Assembly: GCA_964020155.1 (NCBI GenBank)
Contig: OZ026566.1
Span: 1,528,501-1,592,500, forward strand
Length of the DNA: 64,000 nt
Reading direction: 5' to 3'
Origin: Chondrilla cf. caribensis
Taxonomy: Eukaryota; Porifera; Demospongiae; Chondrillida; Chondrillidae
Each line of letters opens with the position of its first letter. The first letter of the stretch is position 1. The translations under genes were made by a program, and so were the position numbers. Below the pieces are notes generated by a model. It did no database searches and was not told the origin of the DNA. It was given only the letters and a program-made list of their open reading frames with translations. Below are positions 9,901 through 22,368 of the stretch, one piece after another.

Positions 9901-12900
9901 TGTGGTACTTCTGCTGGTGAAGATCATGATGGAGTACTGCCAGTGTGCTGCTGACCTCCCAACTCTGGCTTATGACGTCATGGGCAAGCTGGTGGATGTT
10001 ATGAAGGTGAGCAACGTTATCAACTTATGCTACACTTGCTTCATTGAGTGAGTCCTACGCTCAGTGTTACATTCTCTATTGTCCATACCACACTATGTGT
10101 GTGTACATGCATACTACACTGTTTATGCATACCTATGTATGTATACACTTTTCTTCTACACCTCTATATACATGTATAATATGATAGGTATGTACTTTAG
10201 TGGATATTTGGTAATCCGTTACAATCCATATTCAAAAATTCGTTTGGCAGATTAACTGCATATTCATTAGTACCTGTATATTATATTGGTACTGGAAATT
10301 GTGGCGGATCAGAATATTTGGCTGATTAATGGGAATCCACTGTACACCATGTGCATACTTACATATGTACCATACATATGGTACATGTTATGAAAAAAGT
10401 TTACATATTGCAATGTAATTGTAATTACTGCACAAATTATAATTGTGGAGGAATTGTAAAATATTGTAACACAAATCATACGTTACATAGTGTTATATGG
10501 CTTGCTTGGATAGCATGTCCAGTGCATTACATTATCAGTCTTGTCTACATGGATGACTCTTGCAGTTTTTCAACACACGAGCATGTCAGCTGGTCCTGGG
10601 TGCAGGGGCTGTACAGTCCATTGGTATCAAGACCATCACAGCAAGGCACCTTGGTGAGTACATGTTGAAGGGTTCACAGTAAACTAAGGTTCAAATATGT
10701 ATGTATTATTATTATTATTGTTGTTGTATAGTTGTGGTTAACATCAAAGGAAAAAGTGTGCATTGTTTTTTGTAATTGCACACTTTTTTGACCTTTTCAA
10801 CCGCAAGAGTGCTCGATTAGTAATTGTCAGCTTTATGCGCCCATGTTATCATAACAATCTGAATCATTGCAACAATTGTGTTTATTCTGAAGGAGGTGGA
10901 ACTCCGGATCGGCGAAAAACTTAACAGGCTTGCTCGGTTTCATGGTTCTGATGTGCCGCTGAATTGCTATTAAAAGAACGCGGAGGATTTTCGGAGAATA
11001 AGTCATTGCGCCGTCTTATTTCCTTGCCTCCGTCACAAATGAACCAAGCCAATACGCAAGAGTGCCTTTATTTTCAGTCATTAGCACGTTTTCAGGGCAC
11101 TTCACTTGAGGCTTGTGTTTATTCCGTTCTTCAACCCATGCAGCGAAGGTTTTGAGACCACACGATGTAGATAGCTGTGTGTCCTTGGGTTGAAAAGGTT
11201 TGGACATAATCTCGAAGTCGTCGTCGTCGATATCGAAATTGAAACGCCTAGATGACAGCACGTTTTGAAGTCATTTCAGCCATAGCAGCTACTGAAAAGC
11301 AGGTGCTGACTAGCTATATACCAACCTCCCGCCAGAAAACTAAGCGCTAGAGGGCGCATACAACAAGTAAGTTATTGTATGACCAATTGTGCATTGGCAC
11401 CTTATTGCACAATTGGTCATACAATAACTATTACTTATTGTGCTGTAGTAGGGAACTCCCAAAAGAGCACATACAACAATCAATAAATAGGACAATAAGA
11501 TCATAGGATCAATAAATATTTATATAATCCAGCATTCTTTACACATACTTAAACCACATTTTGAACTGTTATTCTCATCAGAGATCATAAAACATCCATA
11601 ATGAAACATCCTCACTAATCTGCCATGTTATTCATTCCCAGAAGTACGTATGTTGGATTATCAAGATTCCCTCACTGTACCTGTACATGTGTATATCATG
11701 TTTCTTGTTGTTGCTCTGAAATGAGGTACCTCATGAGATCTACATACCTATTGTGTACTCATATGCCTACATGCATGCTTGGATGTAGTGTGTTATATGC
11801 ATAAGTTGTGTAGGTATGTGTACATGAGTATGTGTTTTTTTACTCGTACCTTCATAACACAGTGTTGATCTCAATCTAAAACAATGTTCACTTTCTTCAG
11901 GACTTGTGTATCGCTGCCTACAAGCCATCATTCTGTTAATACCTGATTTGAGAGGCTACTTCCAACAGTATCTGTCCAAGCAGCACACTGTTCTTCTGAC
12001 ACAGTTTGACCGACTGCTACAAGATTATCAGAGTCATTGTCGGGAGCTGGCCAAAAAGCTGAAAACCATCATGGAAGATGGCTTCGTTCGACACCTCACC
12101 AAGGTTGGATTCTGTATTTGCTGTACATATGTGAATTTTATCTCTTGCTCAAGTTGAAATTATGTATGCGTATACATTCGCACAATGTATACATACATAT
12201 TATGTATGGACTGTATGTGTAGACGTATGTGAATCAGATGAAATCTATTTTGGACAGTTTTACATACACAGTTTGTATGACCTATGAGTGTGTCAACTGC
12301 ATGCATCTCTGAGGAAGGTTACATTGTATTGTTTTGTTTCTCTGTTTGTAGTGGGAGTTCAAGGCACCCATTCCCTCCAACAGTTTTAAGGCTATTACAA
12401 AACAGATGGTGAAGCTTCACGAAGCTCTGGTTGACATCCTTCCCGAAGACCAGCTGAGTGGTGTGTTTGCTGGAATAGAGGAAGTTCTCTGTTACCACGT
12501 GCGACAGTGTTTGACAAAGGCGGGAATCACAAACAATGGCAGTACACAGCACGGGTGAGTTGCTGTTTGTTTGTTCATCCTCCAACAGGTAGCAGACACA
12601 ACTACTACTTGTACCAGGTTTCAGTGCATGCTGTATGCAGTAGTCATGTCCTGGTGTAGTAAATGGTAGACAATTTATACTGCTAATATGCACATAGTCC
12701 AATACAACATATTATATGCAATAGAAATGTGTTTACTATAATTTCCTGCCTTGTTCTCACGCAAGTAATCCTAACAATGAAACCTGTCTGGTTACCTGTG
12801 CTGTATCATTGACCTGTGCTACATGGCTTATGTACGCACAGATGTGTTCATACTAGAGTAATTGTTCATGTCATCATGCTATTGCTTATGTACATGAATA

Positions 12901-13361
12901 GTTGCCTGACCTTGTACAATGTATTTGAGATGTCCTCATTGGATCTTACTTTTATTTGTTGGGGAAATCCATTTGGATTTGGAAGCATTAGGAAACACAG
13001 TCTGGTCAAGAGTGGAGTTCTTCATCTGGACGTTCCAATCCTGTGGGTAGTCTTCAGCAGTGACAAACGGGTTTTCCTAACAACAGTTGGAGACATCGCA
13101 GTCAGAAATCCCTACTCACTTACTTTATCTTATATTGTAATTTTGCTATACCATACCACAAAATATGTTGTAATCTACATTACATATCGTCAGTACATGT
13201 GATGAAGTACATGCAGAGGTGCGTGTTCAGTACTTTCCCTCTTACGTATATACAGAGTGGTGAACTCAGAAATTACACACTTCAGAGGAACTATAGCCTC
13301 ATTGGAAGGTTTGGACAAATTTGGTGAATCATTATTCAATATATGGACTTCATCAAATTAA
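9901..13361 (+). CDS. VPS54: VPS54 (GARP complex subunit), C-terminal exons only
   Basis: Vps54 is a subunit of the GARP tethering complex, which captures endosome-derived vesicles at the trans-Golgi network. Five exons can be assembled with GT-AG ends and matching phases: 9901-10006, 10566-10653, 11901-12103, 12352-12554 and 13256-13361 (stop TAA). They give about 235 residues covering the C-terminal Vps54-like domain. Recognisable blocks are EYCQCAADLP, FNTRACQLVLGAGAVQSIG, TQFDRLLQDY, FKAITKQMVKLHEAL and a final segment ending EGLDKFGESLFNIW. Upstream exons, which should encode some 600-700 further residues, are not found in the 9.9 kb to the left, where the antisense ODC duplicate sits. 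The gene is either severed by that duplication or has a very long intron containing it. Exon identity is strong; whether the gene is intact is open. Confidence 0.88.
10193..10344. mobile_element. Degenerate pogo/Tc1-like MITE in a VPS54 intron
   Basis: The left end has TTAGTGGAT...GGTAATCCG and the right end, complemented, CAGTGGATTCCCATTAATC, flanked by TA. It shares internal sequence (AGATTAACTGCATATTCATT and GAATTGTGGCGGAT-like words) with 41627-41750, so both belong to one family. Confidence 0.65.
11016..11261 (-). pseudogene. Crypton-derived (DUF3504-type) protein fragment in a VPS54 intron
   Basis: An 81-codon ORF whose core, GLKTFAAWVEERNK followed about 20 residues later by LAYWLGSFVTEARK, resembles the N-terminal part of the ZMYM/QRICH1-type domain. 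That domain is thought to descend from Crypton tyrosine-recombinase transposons and is abundant in invertebrate genomes. The reading frame stops right after EARK with no donor site, and no recombinase catalytic region follows, so this is a fragment of a mobile-element protein or a lone domain piece. Base composition (CpG-containing, higher GC) differs from the surrounding intron. The family call rests on motif memory and is moderate. Confidence 0.5.
11370..11429. repeat. Perfect 24-bp inverted repeat with 12-nt loop
   Basis: The arm 11370-11393 (AGTTATTGTATGACCAATTG, then TGCA) is exactly complementary to 11406-11429. It lies just beyond the Crypton-like fragment inside a VPS54 intron and would form a stable hairpin or cruciform. 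It may be a whole small foldback element or the end of a larger one. Confidence 0.9.
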
Positions 13362-14167
13362 TTCACAAATTTAGGCAATTTTAGTAAACAATTATAGTAA
13401 TTATTGTTTTTACAATAATAACACAATTATAAATCAACGTATGTGTATTATTGCTACATTAATTTATGGATAAGTATACAATTATATTTTATACAACTAA
13501 TAATTATACAATACGTATATATATATAACAATATATATACAGTAATAATAACATTATACATGCATATTAAACCATACATATATGCATACATTACGTATAT
13601 ATGATATAATATAATAATAACAAGTGTAAGTAGGAAATTGGAAGATAATGAAATCATCTTGGAAGTCGATATACTTGTTGTTTTAGAGTCTCAGATCTGC
13701 CATCCTGTGCCTGTTCCTGTGAGGAACCTAGCAGGTCAACTGGACACTGCAACACACACTTTGATAATAACTGGAATAGTGGAAATATACACTCAATTTC
13801 ATTATTATAACTAACTTAATGTATTTTGGCAACTATAGACTACCTAATATACTAGGAGCTGTAGGGGAATGTGAAGGATTGTACTACATATTATTGGATG
13901 GACCATTGAACCTACACTACATTGTGTCAAGTTACAATGTTCACAGTACATTGTTTGTGGAGAGCAAGTGAACGTGAACACAGAGTACTCCAATTACCAC
14001 TGTTGTAACATGACAGGGAGTTAGGTGACCTACCTAAGCCATAGGAATATCCCCATGTACTGCAATATTGATTATCACATTTCATCCAAAGCAGCTGTCA
14101 GCAATGGGAACTTGAGGTTGACTACAGTTACTGAAATACCACCATATCCTCACATGCATACCTTGGA
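13362..14167. other. Intergenic, AT-rich, no gene seen
   Basis: Follows the VPS54 stop. It contains ATAAT/TATATA-rich DNA up to about 13650 and then unique sequence before the galectin repeat unit. No coding signal. Confidence 0.5.
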
Positions 14168-14560
14168 GGTCTACAAAGCCACAGTACACCTGGTGGGAGC
14201 TAGCAGTTAGTTGAGGTGAGCTACTCTCTGATAGTGGTCATGTGGTCTGGGATGTACACTTTGGTTCTTCCTCTCTGTAGACTGTGTGTGTGTGATCCTC
14301 TGTCAGACTACTGGACAACTTCAACTCTTGAACAAACCAACACAACTGGTAAAGTAAGTGCAGTTGACACACCAGCACTCACTACAAGTTGACACACAAA
14401 CACAACACGTACAGTGAACACCATTCCTGACAGTCCTCACCCTTCAAGGTGATGGAGTGGTTCACTGTTCTCACAACTCTCTTATTAGCAACAACTCCCT
14501 TCATTGCTAGCTAGTGTCTCTCTTCTCTCAGTCCATCTCAGTTTTATTTGAGGAGAGAAC
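14168..14560 (+). promoter_or_regulatory. Duplicated galectin 5' flank, unit 1
   Basis: About 390 bp nearly identical to 16518-16916, directly upstream of each galectin ORF. It probably contains the promoter and 5' UTR. A GTAAGT donor-like site near 14352 and a TCTCTCAG acceptor-like site near 14529 could delimit a 5' UTR intron. No clear TATA box. Confidence 0.55.
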
Positions 14561-15052
14561 ATGTCATTCCTGGTCCTGTCCACCCTGGTTGTGGTCCTTG
14601 CTGGGATACAAATCTCCGAAACAAGCCAAAAAATTGAAAGTGTCGAATTGGAGTCCTTTAGAATTGGGATGTCAGTTACTGCTGTCTATACTGCCCCATC
14701 CGTTTGGCGTACGATAGTTAGTCTCTGGAATAATGTTGGTGGCATTGTACTTAACATGGCTTATCGTAAGAATTTCAGGGGGTTCCAGGATGTGTTAGTC
14801 TTGAGCAGCCGGCCTACACCTGGTGGTGAATGGGGCCCACCACAGTATGTCAGAAACTTCACCTTCACTCCTGGGACCATAGTGGCCCTCACGGCTGAAG
14901 CAAGGTATGGTCATTTCTCCATCATAGCCAATGGACTGCAGGTAGCCACCTTCGACTACAGAGCTGGACTGCCAGTGGAGTCCGTGAAACATTTGCAATT
15001 TAGTAGAAATTCGGGAGATTCTAAACTTGTGAGTTTACAGATTGGATACTGA
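14561..15052 (+). CDS. Secreted galectin-like protein, divergent binding site
   Basis: Intronless 163-residue ORF with an N-terminal signal peptide (about residues 1-23, core LVLSTLVVVLAG) and one galectin beta-sandwich domain. The ATG follows the same leader as its tandem paralogue at 16917. Conserved fold features are FTFTPGT, VALTAEA, FSIIANGLQVATFDYR and LPVESVKHLQFS. At the carbohydrate-binding site the usual His-x-Asn-x-Arg is N-M-A-Y-R, so only Arg is kept. The Val-x-Asn position is V-L-S, and the Trp-x-x-Glu motif is W-G-P-P, keeping the stacking Trp but losing Glu. Classical beta-galactoside binding is therefore unlikely. It may bind other glycans, act as an opsonin-type lectin or have a structural role; that is inference. 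Galectin identity is well supported. Confidence 0.85.
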   Translation: MSFLVLSTLVVVLAGIQISETSQKIESVELESFRIGMSVTAVYTAPSVWRTIVSLWNNVGGIVLNMAYRKNFRGFQDVLVLSSRPTPGGEWGPPQYVRNFTFTPGTIVALTAEARYGHFSIIANGLQVATFDYRAGLPVESVKHLQFSRNSGDSKLVSLQIGY

Positions 15053-15407
15053 GTCAGGATCTTGATAAGGAGTTGGATGAGGACTTTGAACTTGATTAAA
15101 CGATATTTACTAATATGATTAATTAATAATTTAGAATAATAATATCATGATAATTATGTAAGACAATTCAAACTACAACTGCTGATTTCAATTAACTCTC
15201 AAAATCTGTATTGTCTCATTAATAATGTGTTATTATAACACTGAAGAATACGATTATCAATGTATTGTGTAAACAGGAGATGATTCAGGACCCCGACCTC
15301 CTCAAGTACACGCAATGATATGAGACTAAATAATGCCAATCACAGACAATATATTATTTGTATGCACATACATCACAACTATAGTAAAATATACATGTCA
15401 ACGTTCA

Positions 15408-15500
15408 GAGGGGTGTGGTGGTGTTAACATCTAGAAGTGTATGTAGAGGGGTGTGGTGGTGTCAACACATAGAAGGGTGTGTGGAGGGGTGTGGTCACCA
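15408..15500. repeat. Short minisatellite, three units of about 38 bp
   Basis: Units begin GAGGGGTGTGGTGGTGT at about 15408, 15447 and 15484 (the last truncated and ending GGTCACC) and share AACA(C)TAGAAG-like internal sequence. Confidence 0.75.
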
Positions 15501-15817
15501 ATGTTACACTTGATTATCACTGACAAATAATAATTATGACCAACTGATCATATGTGAAAGAATTACTTCCTACAATTTCCTGAAGTGGACAAATGTGACA
15601 AATTTGTCACTCGTATCAACCACAGTATCAAGTGCGTACACAACTACACAGGGCATGATAGAACCATTAATGATTTCCATCAATGACCATTATACTCAAC
15701 ACGGCTGTACCCAGTACATCATGAGCATCACTTTGACACCAAACACTTTGGTACTGGGTTTGGATACATAACAGTTCAAGTAATTAGACAAAATACTTGC
15801 AGTGTGTACCTACACTA

Positions 15818-15931
<114 letters not shown>

Positions 15932-16517
15932 TGCGTGCATGTGTATCAAGCAAACATTATGTTGACCCATAATTTACCTGAATATGAGCTGATATCTTAC
16001 TATAGGCATGTCAACAATTGACCACTTTACAGTCAACTCAGATGTACAGCACATATGCACAATGTCCTGGAATGCTAATGATATGCTCAATGGTTAGGGT
16101 AGGTAGGTATGAACACAAAATCCTCTACTGTTAACACAATATCTGGATGTGTATGAAATAACATGTCTTTCTGTGGCTATCGCATCATTGTGGGAAGTGG
16201 TGGGTGATCACTGAGTGTTAACATCAAGAGGACCTCTGTCCCACATCCTGCTGACACACTGATACTAGTGTACCAGACCAGTTGTGGTGAAGTCCAGTGA
16301 CCATCACCTATCAACAATTGAGGATATTCGGTCCATGGTGAAAGTGATCAAGTACTAGGAAAATCTCACTATCACAGTTGACTGTGTACGATGATGCAAC
16401 TCTTGTAACATTTTAGTACTATTGATCATATTGTGATACATACATATACCACTATAATATGTATATGTATTAATATAATATAAATGAGCCATGATGTGAT
16501 CAGGACACTTCAACTGG

Positions 16518-16916
16518 AAGGTCTACAAAACCACAGTACACCTGGTGGGAGCTAGCAGTTAGTTGAGGTGAGCTACTCTCTGATAGTGGTCATGTGGTCT
16601 GGGATGTACACTTTGGTTCTTCCTCTCTGTAGACTGTGTGTGTGTGATCCTCGATCTGTCAGACTACTGGACAACTTCAATTCTTGAACAAACCAACACA
16701 ACTGGTAAAGTAAGTGCAGTTGACATACCAGCACTCACTACAAACTGACACACAAACACAACACATACAGTGAACACCATTCCTGACAGTCCTCACCCTT
16801 CAAGGTGATGGAGTGGTTCACTGTTCTCACAACTCTCTTATTAGCAACAACTCCCTTCATTGCTAGCTAGTGTCTCTCTTCTCTCAGTCCATCTCAGTTT
16901 TATTTGAGGAGAGAAC
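16518..16916 (+). promoter_or_regulatory. Duplicated galectin 5' flank, unit 2
   Basis: Nearly identical to 14168-14560, with a 4-bp insertion at CCTCGATCTGTC and a few substitutions. Higher identity here than in the coding sequences suggests selection on the promoter/UTR, or gene conversion, alongside divergence of the proteins. Confidence 0.55.
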
Positions 16917-17417
16917 ATGTCATTCCTGGTCCTGTCCACCCTGGTTGTGGTCCTTGCTGGGCTACACATCTCTGAAACAAGCCAAGACTATGCCGAAGTG
17001 GAGTTCTTTGGAGTTGGGCAGTCAGCTACTGCTGTCTACACTGCTCCAGGTGATGGACGTACGACTATTAATCTGCTGGATGAAGATGGTGGTGTGGTGC
17101 TCCACATGGACTATCGCTTTGAGTGGGGTGGAAATCCGAGTACTGGAGAACCGTGGGAGGACATCTTGATCCTGAACACCAAGCCCGCTAATGGTGGGTG
17201 GGGCCCTGAACAGCACGTGAACAACTTCTACTTCACTCCCGGGACTAACGTGGAGCTCACTGCTAAAGCAGAGGACGGTCAGTTCGCTATCACAGCCAAT
17301 GGACTGCAGGTAGCCACCTATGACTACCGGCTACCAGTGGAGACCGTGAAACGTATCCAGTTTTCGACAACAGATGGCTCAGGATCTGAGCTTGTGAGTT
17401 TCACCTTTGGATTCTAA
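16917..17417 (+). CDS. Secreted galectin with canonical sugar-binding residues
   Basis: Intronless 166-residue ORF: signal peptide (about residues 1-23) plus one galectin domain. The binding-site signature is largely complete. L-H-M-D-Y-R-F supplies the His and Arg of H-x-N-x-R with Asn changed to Asp; ILNTK supplies the Asn; GGWGPEQ supplies the Trp and Glu. FYFTPGT, FAITANGLQVATYDYR and LPVETVKRIQFS complete the fold. Galectins bind beta-galactosides outside or inside cells. Most animal galectins lack signal peptides, whereas this one has a clear leader, as reported for some invertebrate lectins. The shared 5' flank with the gene at 14561 implies common regulation. Signals about 70 bp past the stop include ATTAAA. 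Confidence 0.92.
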   Translation: MSFLVLSTLVVVLAGLHISETSQDYAEVEFFGVGQSATAVYTAPGDGRTTINLLDEDGGVVLHMDYRFEWGGNPSTGEPWEDILILNTKPANGGWGPEQHVNNFYFTPGTNVELTAKAEDGQFAITANGLQVATYDYRLPVETVKRIQFSTTDGSGSELVSFTFGF

Positions 17418-18235
17418 GATGTCAGACTTTGGATTTGGAGTCAGATTTAGACTTGATTAAGGGCATTAGTGTAATCGTATTAGGCCATTAAAATTACTGT
17501 CACTTTTAAAGCCAATTCCTTAGGAATTGTGACTTACTTAGGACTCAACATTTATAATCTCATTATTATGCTGTTATATTTGTACCAGTTTATTTCAACA
17601 TTATTTGATTCAACTCCAGTCAATTATTCCCCACGGTGCTGGTCAACCTGAGAGGTGACCAGCACCCTGCAATGTACCTTAGGAATATATATGGGAATTT
17701 AATATCCTGTATAAATTAACTAAGTTGCGTATCAAATGGTACGTAGCATCTTGCTTCAAGTGTTTGTGCAAGATAACAGCTAGCACCTATAGTATGTATA
17801 CATTTTTTTCTTGCGATGGTTGAAAGTATATAATTTTTTTATATAGACACTGATAATATAAAAAATGAAGATCTGGTAGGAAATTAAAAATGAACTAGTA
17901 GTAGACATGTCTTAAAGCAGATTGTTTCGGTACTAAATAGCATGTATACGTGTCCACATGCATGCACTTGGAAATACAAAATGCTGTAAATTGATAATAA
18001 GTAGAAAAACGCAATGATATAATATACAAAACATAATTATAACAATTGTAATAGCAATTGTGATTCACTGTCCACATATATATTAATTATCAAATTTATA
18101 TGATGGCATATATACAAATAAATTATATAAAATTATAGTATAATTTATCAATAATAAATAATATTATTCAAAAATGTAATACTAAAAATTATAAAATAAA
18201 TGATAATAAAAGATGTAGTACATTATACTGAGCCT
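17418..18235. other. Convergent intergenic region, AT-rich, no gene
   Basis: Lies between the galectin stop (plus) and the ODC-like stop (minus) and presumably holds both 3' UTRs. A small inverted repeat, GTGCTGGTCA...TGACCAGCAC, occurs at about 17636-17665 and could be a stem-loop. Confidence 0.5.
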
Positions 18236-21200
18236 TTAGCTGAAACATACATAAGCAACTTCTGAGTCATAATCACAAATTTCTCCACAAAGTGGTTTCT
18301 TCAACAATGTGGAAACCTCATCACTATAAATGGAGATTAAAAGGGTTTCTGACAGTGCATGTGTTGATCTCAAGTATCCAATGAACAACAGCGGAAACCC
18401 CATGGATGTACTAAATGCAGGTGTAACTTCCAAAGTGTAATCTAGCCAATGTGTTAGTAATTATCATGACATGTCAACCACCTACTTAACAGATTTATGT
18501 ATTACATCATTTGTTTATTTATTACTTTCATTACCACACATACGTACTTACATGCAATCATCTGATACAGCATACTTCACTTTAGGACGGAGGAAAGAGT
18601 GGAAAGAAGTAGCACACACAGTGGTGTAAGATCCCATTTCTGTAAACCAGAGAACACATACAGATATGCTACATTAATTCACTATTACAAAAGATCATGC
18701 TGACTAAACCTTTCATACCACATATAAATTTGTTCAAATTGTATGCATGAAATCGAATCAAATTTAGATAATGCAACAAATCTCGTAGTCTATGTACTAT
18801 TTTTTTGATGGATGTGGTGAAGTAATAGGATTTCACCATACTACATGTACATGACATGAGAATACAGTATTTTGCAATAGATTTAACATAATTCACATTT
18901 CTATTTGATATTTGTTGCATAATATTTAACAGAGTTTTCATAACAATGGACAAAGTTTCATAACAATTGACAGATCTGTATGCATGTACATGAAATCTAT
19001 GCCAACAGTCTAGATTTGGTCTTGTATATGAACAAAGTTGCTCTATCTAAGAAAATCACTGTTTCAGTTATCTTCCTCGTCTTGTCTGCCTTCATTATTT
19101 AAGAGGGTGAACAAGTTGCAAAACCTACCAGAATTCAGTCGTATTTTACGTTGCTGGCAAATATATATTATTATCACTAATCATTATATCCCTCTTGAAA
19201 GACTGGAATTAAGAGCCAATTTCATGAGCACAAAGTAAGCATCAATATGAATGACAATACAGTTACTTGTAATGAAAAACAGTCATTATCAATTTTAATG
19301 AAATTTCGAAACAAAAAGAGCATTGAACGAATGGAATTACCGTACTATATTAGGTGCAACATGTAACAGAGTATAGCATTATTTACCTTTGCAGTACATC
19401 CAGTCGCCAACATCAAGCTCAGGAAGCATTAGATTAGTTGCCAGAATATCGTCTGGAGCAAGATAATTACCAAACACAGTACTACGAAAGCGATTCACAT
19501 GGAAAAGGTCTTCTTTCTTGTCTTTCTGATAATAACCAAAAAAAATATTAATATGAATATGTTCATTCAGCACTTTCAAATTGTTGTGCAATATAAAATA
19601 GACAAATTAGATTATAAATAGAGTTTCATTAGAATTGATAAACTTGCCAAGTCTAAGTATATTCCATGCTGTCGTTCATTTCTTGACTAAAACTAATATT
19701 TCTAACCTTCCTTCACTTCCTTGAAAAGAAGTTTGCATGCCATTTGGGTATGAGGGAAGCATTAATATGAATGGAAATTCTGTTAAATTCAATATAAATA
19801 TATTTTCATTGCATGGAAAGCCTGCTGAGAAAACGATAAACCAATTGTATGGAATTATACACTGTATTATTAGTATATATGTATGTATCTACTGTAAAAG
19901 TAAATAACAATGAAATAAAAGATAACGGAATAAAAATATTCGACATATGCATGTTGTTGTACCTTGTTGAGTAACAAAGGGATAAATTCAAGTTTCTTAT
20001 GGAAGAAATACACTTGAGAAAGATAGGATCCAAACAACCCATCATTCAGGTAATACCGGAATTCCTAAATCAAAGTAAACAATGGAATACAACAGAAAAT
20101 TGTAACAAAGATACAATTGATACTGAGGTCCACCTGGCATTCATGATTATGTTAGTTAGTGCTTAAATATATAAGAACAAACCTGAAATTCCAAATTAAA
20201 AGAGAACAAATAGGCAATACAAGATGACAATGTTGATAATAGTTTACAACAGGCACTACCAGTGACACAAAATGTGAAAGGCATTCAATTAGGGAATGAA
20301 ACACTTAATAGCATTAAGTTATAACAGCTACTGATGTGTTTATGAATGACTCTGCTGATTTTTCTACTGTGTGCAGAAATTTACCTCATTACAGACTAGT
20401 AGATGTGGTGGCATCACAAATATATTCTGACATAGTATTGGTCCCCCAGTACACATGTGGGAAGGAATTTCCCAGAGACCTGTCACGAAAAATATGGTCC
20501 ACTGCCAAAAACAGTCCCGGGGACCGGAAATAGCAGCAAAACCAGTTCATGCGGACTGGTTTCCGACGTCCTAAATGGTCCGCTTGTGCCTAAACCTAAA
20601 CTTAACCCCAACCCTAACCCTAAACCTAAACCTAAACCCTAACCCGGACCCTAATCCTAATCCTAACCCTAACCCTGACCATTTTTGATGGTATATTGAG
20701 TCCCAGGGAGACCAAATATGGTGCCAAAAAAAGTCCGGGGGACCACTCTAGGCGGGGACCACTTTTCGTATGACAGACCACTACAGATCAGAAGTCATTC
20801 AGAAACTATGTAGATAACCTTGCTTATACTTTGGAATTATCCACCAAATTGTATATACAAATATAAAATTATATAATATTTAGCATAATATATGTATGTC
20901 ATGCTGCAAGGTAATTTATTGCATTAGGTACTACAAATGCCTAGTACACAAACCTGGCTGTGATGAGTATGGCTATAAACTAATGTATTGATAATGAACA
21001 ACAATGAACATACCCTTCGACCATTGTCACCGATTTGTCTTCTTGAGATCACCTTGGCAAATGCAGTACAAATAGAAGTAGCAAAGTACCTTCCTGGTTC
21101 AGCCATCACTTTGAGTCCAACAACATCACTGAAGTAAGTAGAAATGGACTCGTTGATACTTTTTGAAATGTGACTGAATTTTTCCAAGGATCCCTCTTCT

Positions 21201-21364
21201 CCAGGAAAGCCTCCTCCTAAATTCAAGATTGTCATCTGCATTCCGTGAACACCTTTTGCATAGTCAAACACTTCACGAGCCATCTTAATCGCTTTTTGAT
21301 AAACTGTATAATCCACACAGTTGCCAATGTGAAAGCTACATACAAGGTACACATTATAATTAAT

Positions 21365-21437
<73 letters not shown>

Positions 21438-21489
21438 TGTGTGTGTGTGTGTGTGTGTGTTGTGTGTGTTGTATGTGTGTGTGTGTGTG

Positions 21490-21546
<57 letters not shown>

Positions 21547-21583
21547 GTGTGTGTTGTATGTGTGTGTGTGTGTGTGTTGTGTG

Positions 21584-21648
<65 letters not shown>

Positions 21649-22318
21649 GTGGATCAATCAGCTCACCATACACCAGTGACAGATAATTTAAGCCTCTTAG
21701 CCACATCAATGAGGTGGCATGCTTCATGAACTGAAACACCAAATTTCATTCCCATCTATATATATATCATTATTGAAAGAGAGTCATATTGTATATGAAA
21801 TATCTAATATATTTGTGAACAAGGTAACAATTGCAACAGGTTGTTATTTATAAACTTCTAACAGGTGACAATGATATAATATTAATTATTAGACACAGTG
21901 AGACTTGTTGGTAGACTAAGTATGGGATAATGCTGAATAGCACATAAATATGATCATTTACAGAGTTCAAAGTTAAGACTGTCAGTAAATTTACCTGTAT
22001 ATCAGACAAAGGGTTCTCAACACTCAATCGCACAAGCAGGCTGGAAGACACTGCTAAGTCGGCCATTTTATACAACTCAGATTCATTGTCAAACACTGAC
22101 AACTGAACTCCCACAGATGCTGCATACCTTGTTAACAATAAATGCCAAAGCAATGTAATAACAGTAACATATGGAAGGCATTACATACGTAATATATATT
22201 GTCTACTAAAACACTGTGACAAAATATGTACTATGAATTTAAAAGTTTTGTATATATTATATGCTCACTGCAAGGTTATGTGTAAACACATACAAATGAA
22301 CATGCAAACACAAACTAC

Positions 22319-22368
<50 letters not shown>

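Noticed and set aside
20588..20683. Possible true telomere or chromosome end
   Set aside because: The telomere-like array is short, imperfect, and lies inside a bounded MITE with target duplications; genes continue on both sides.
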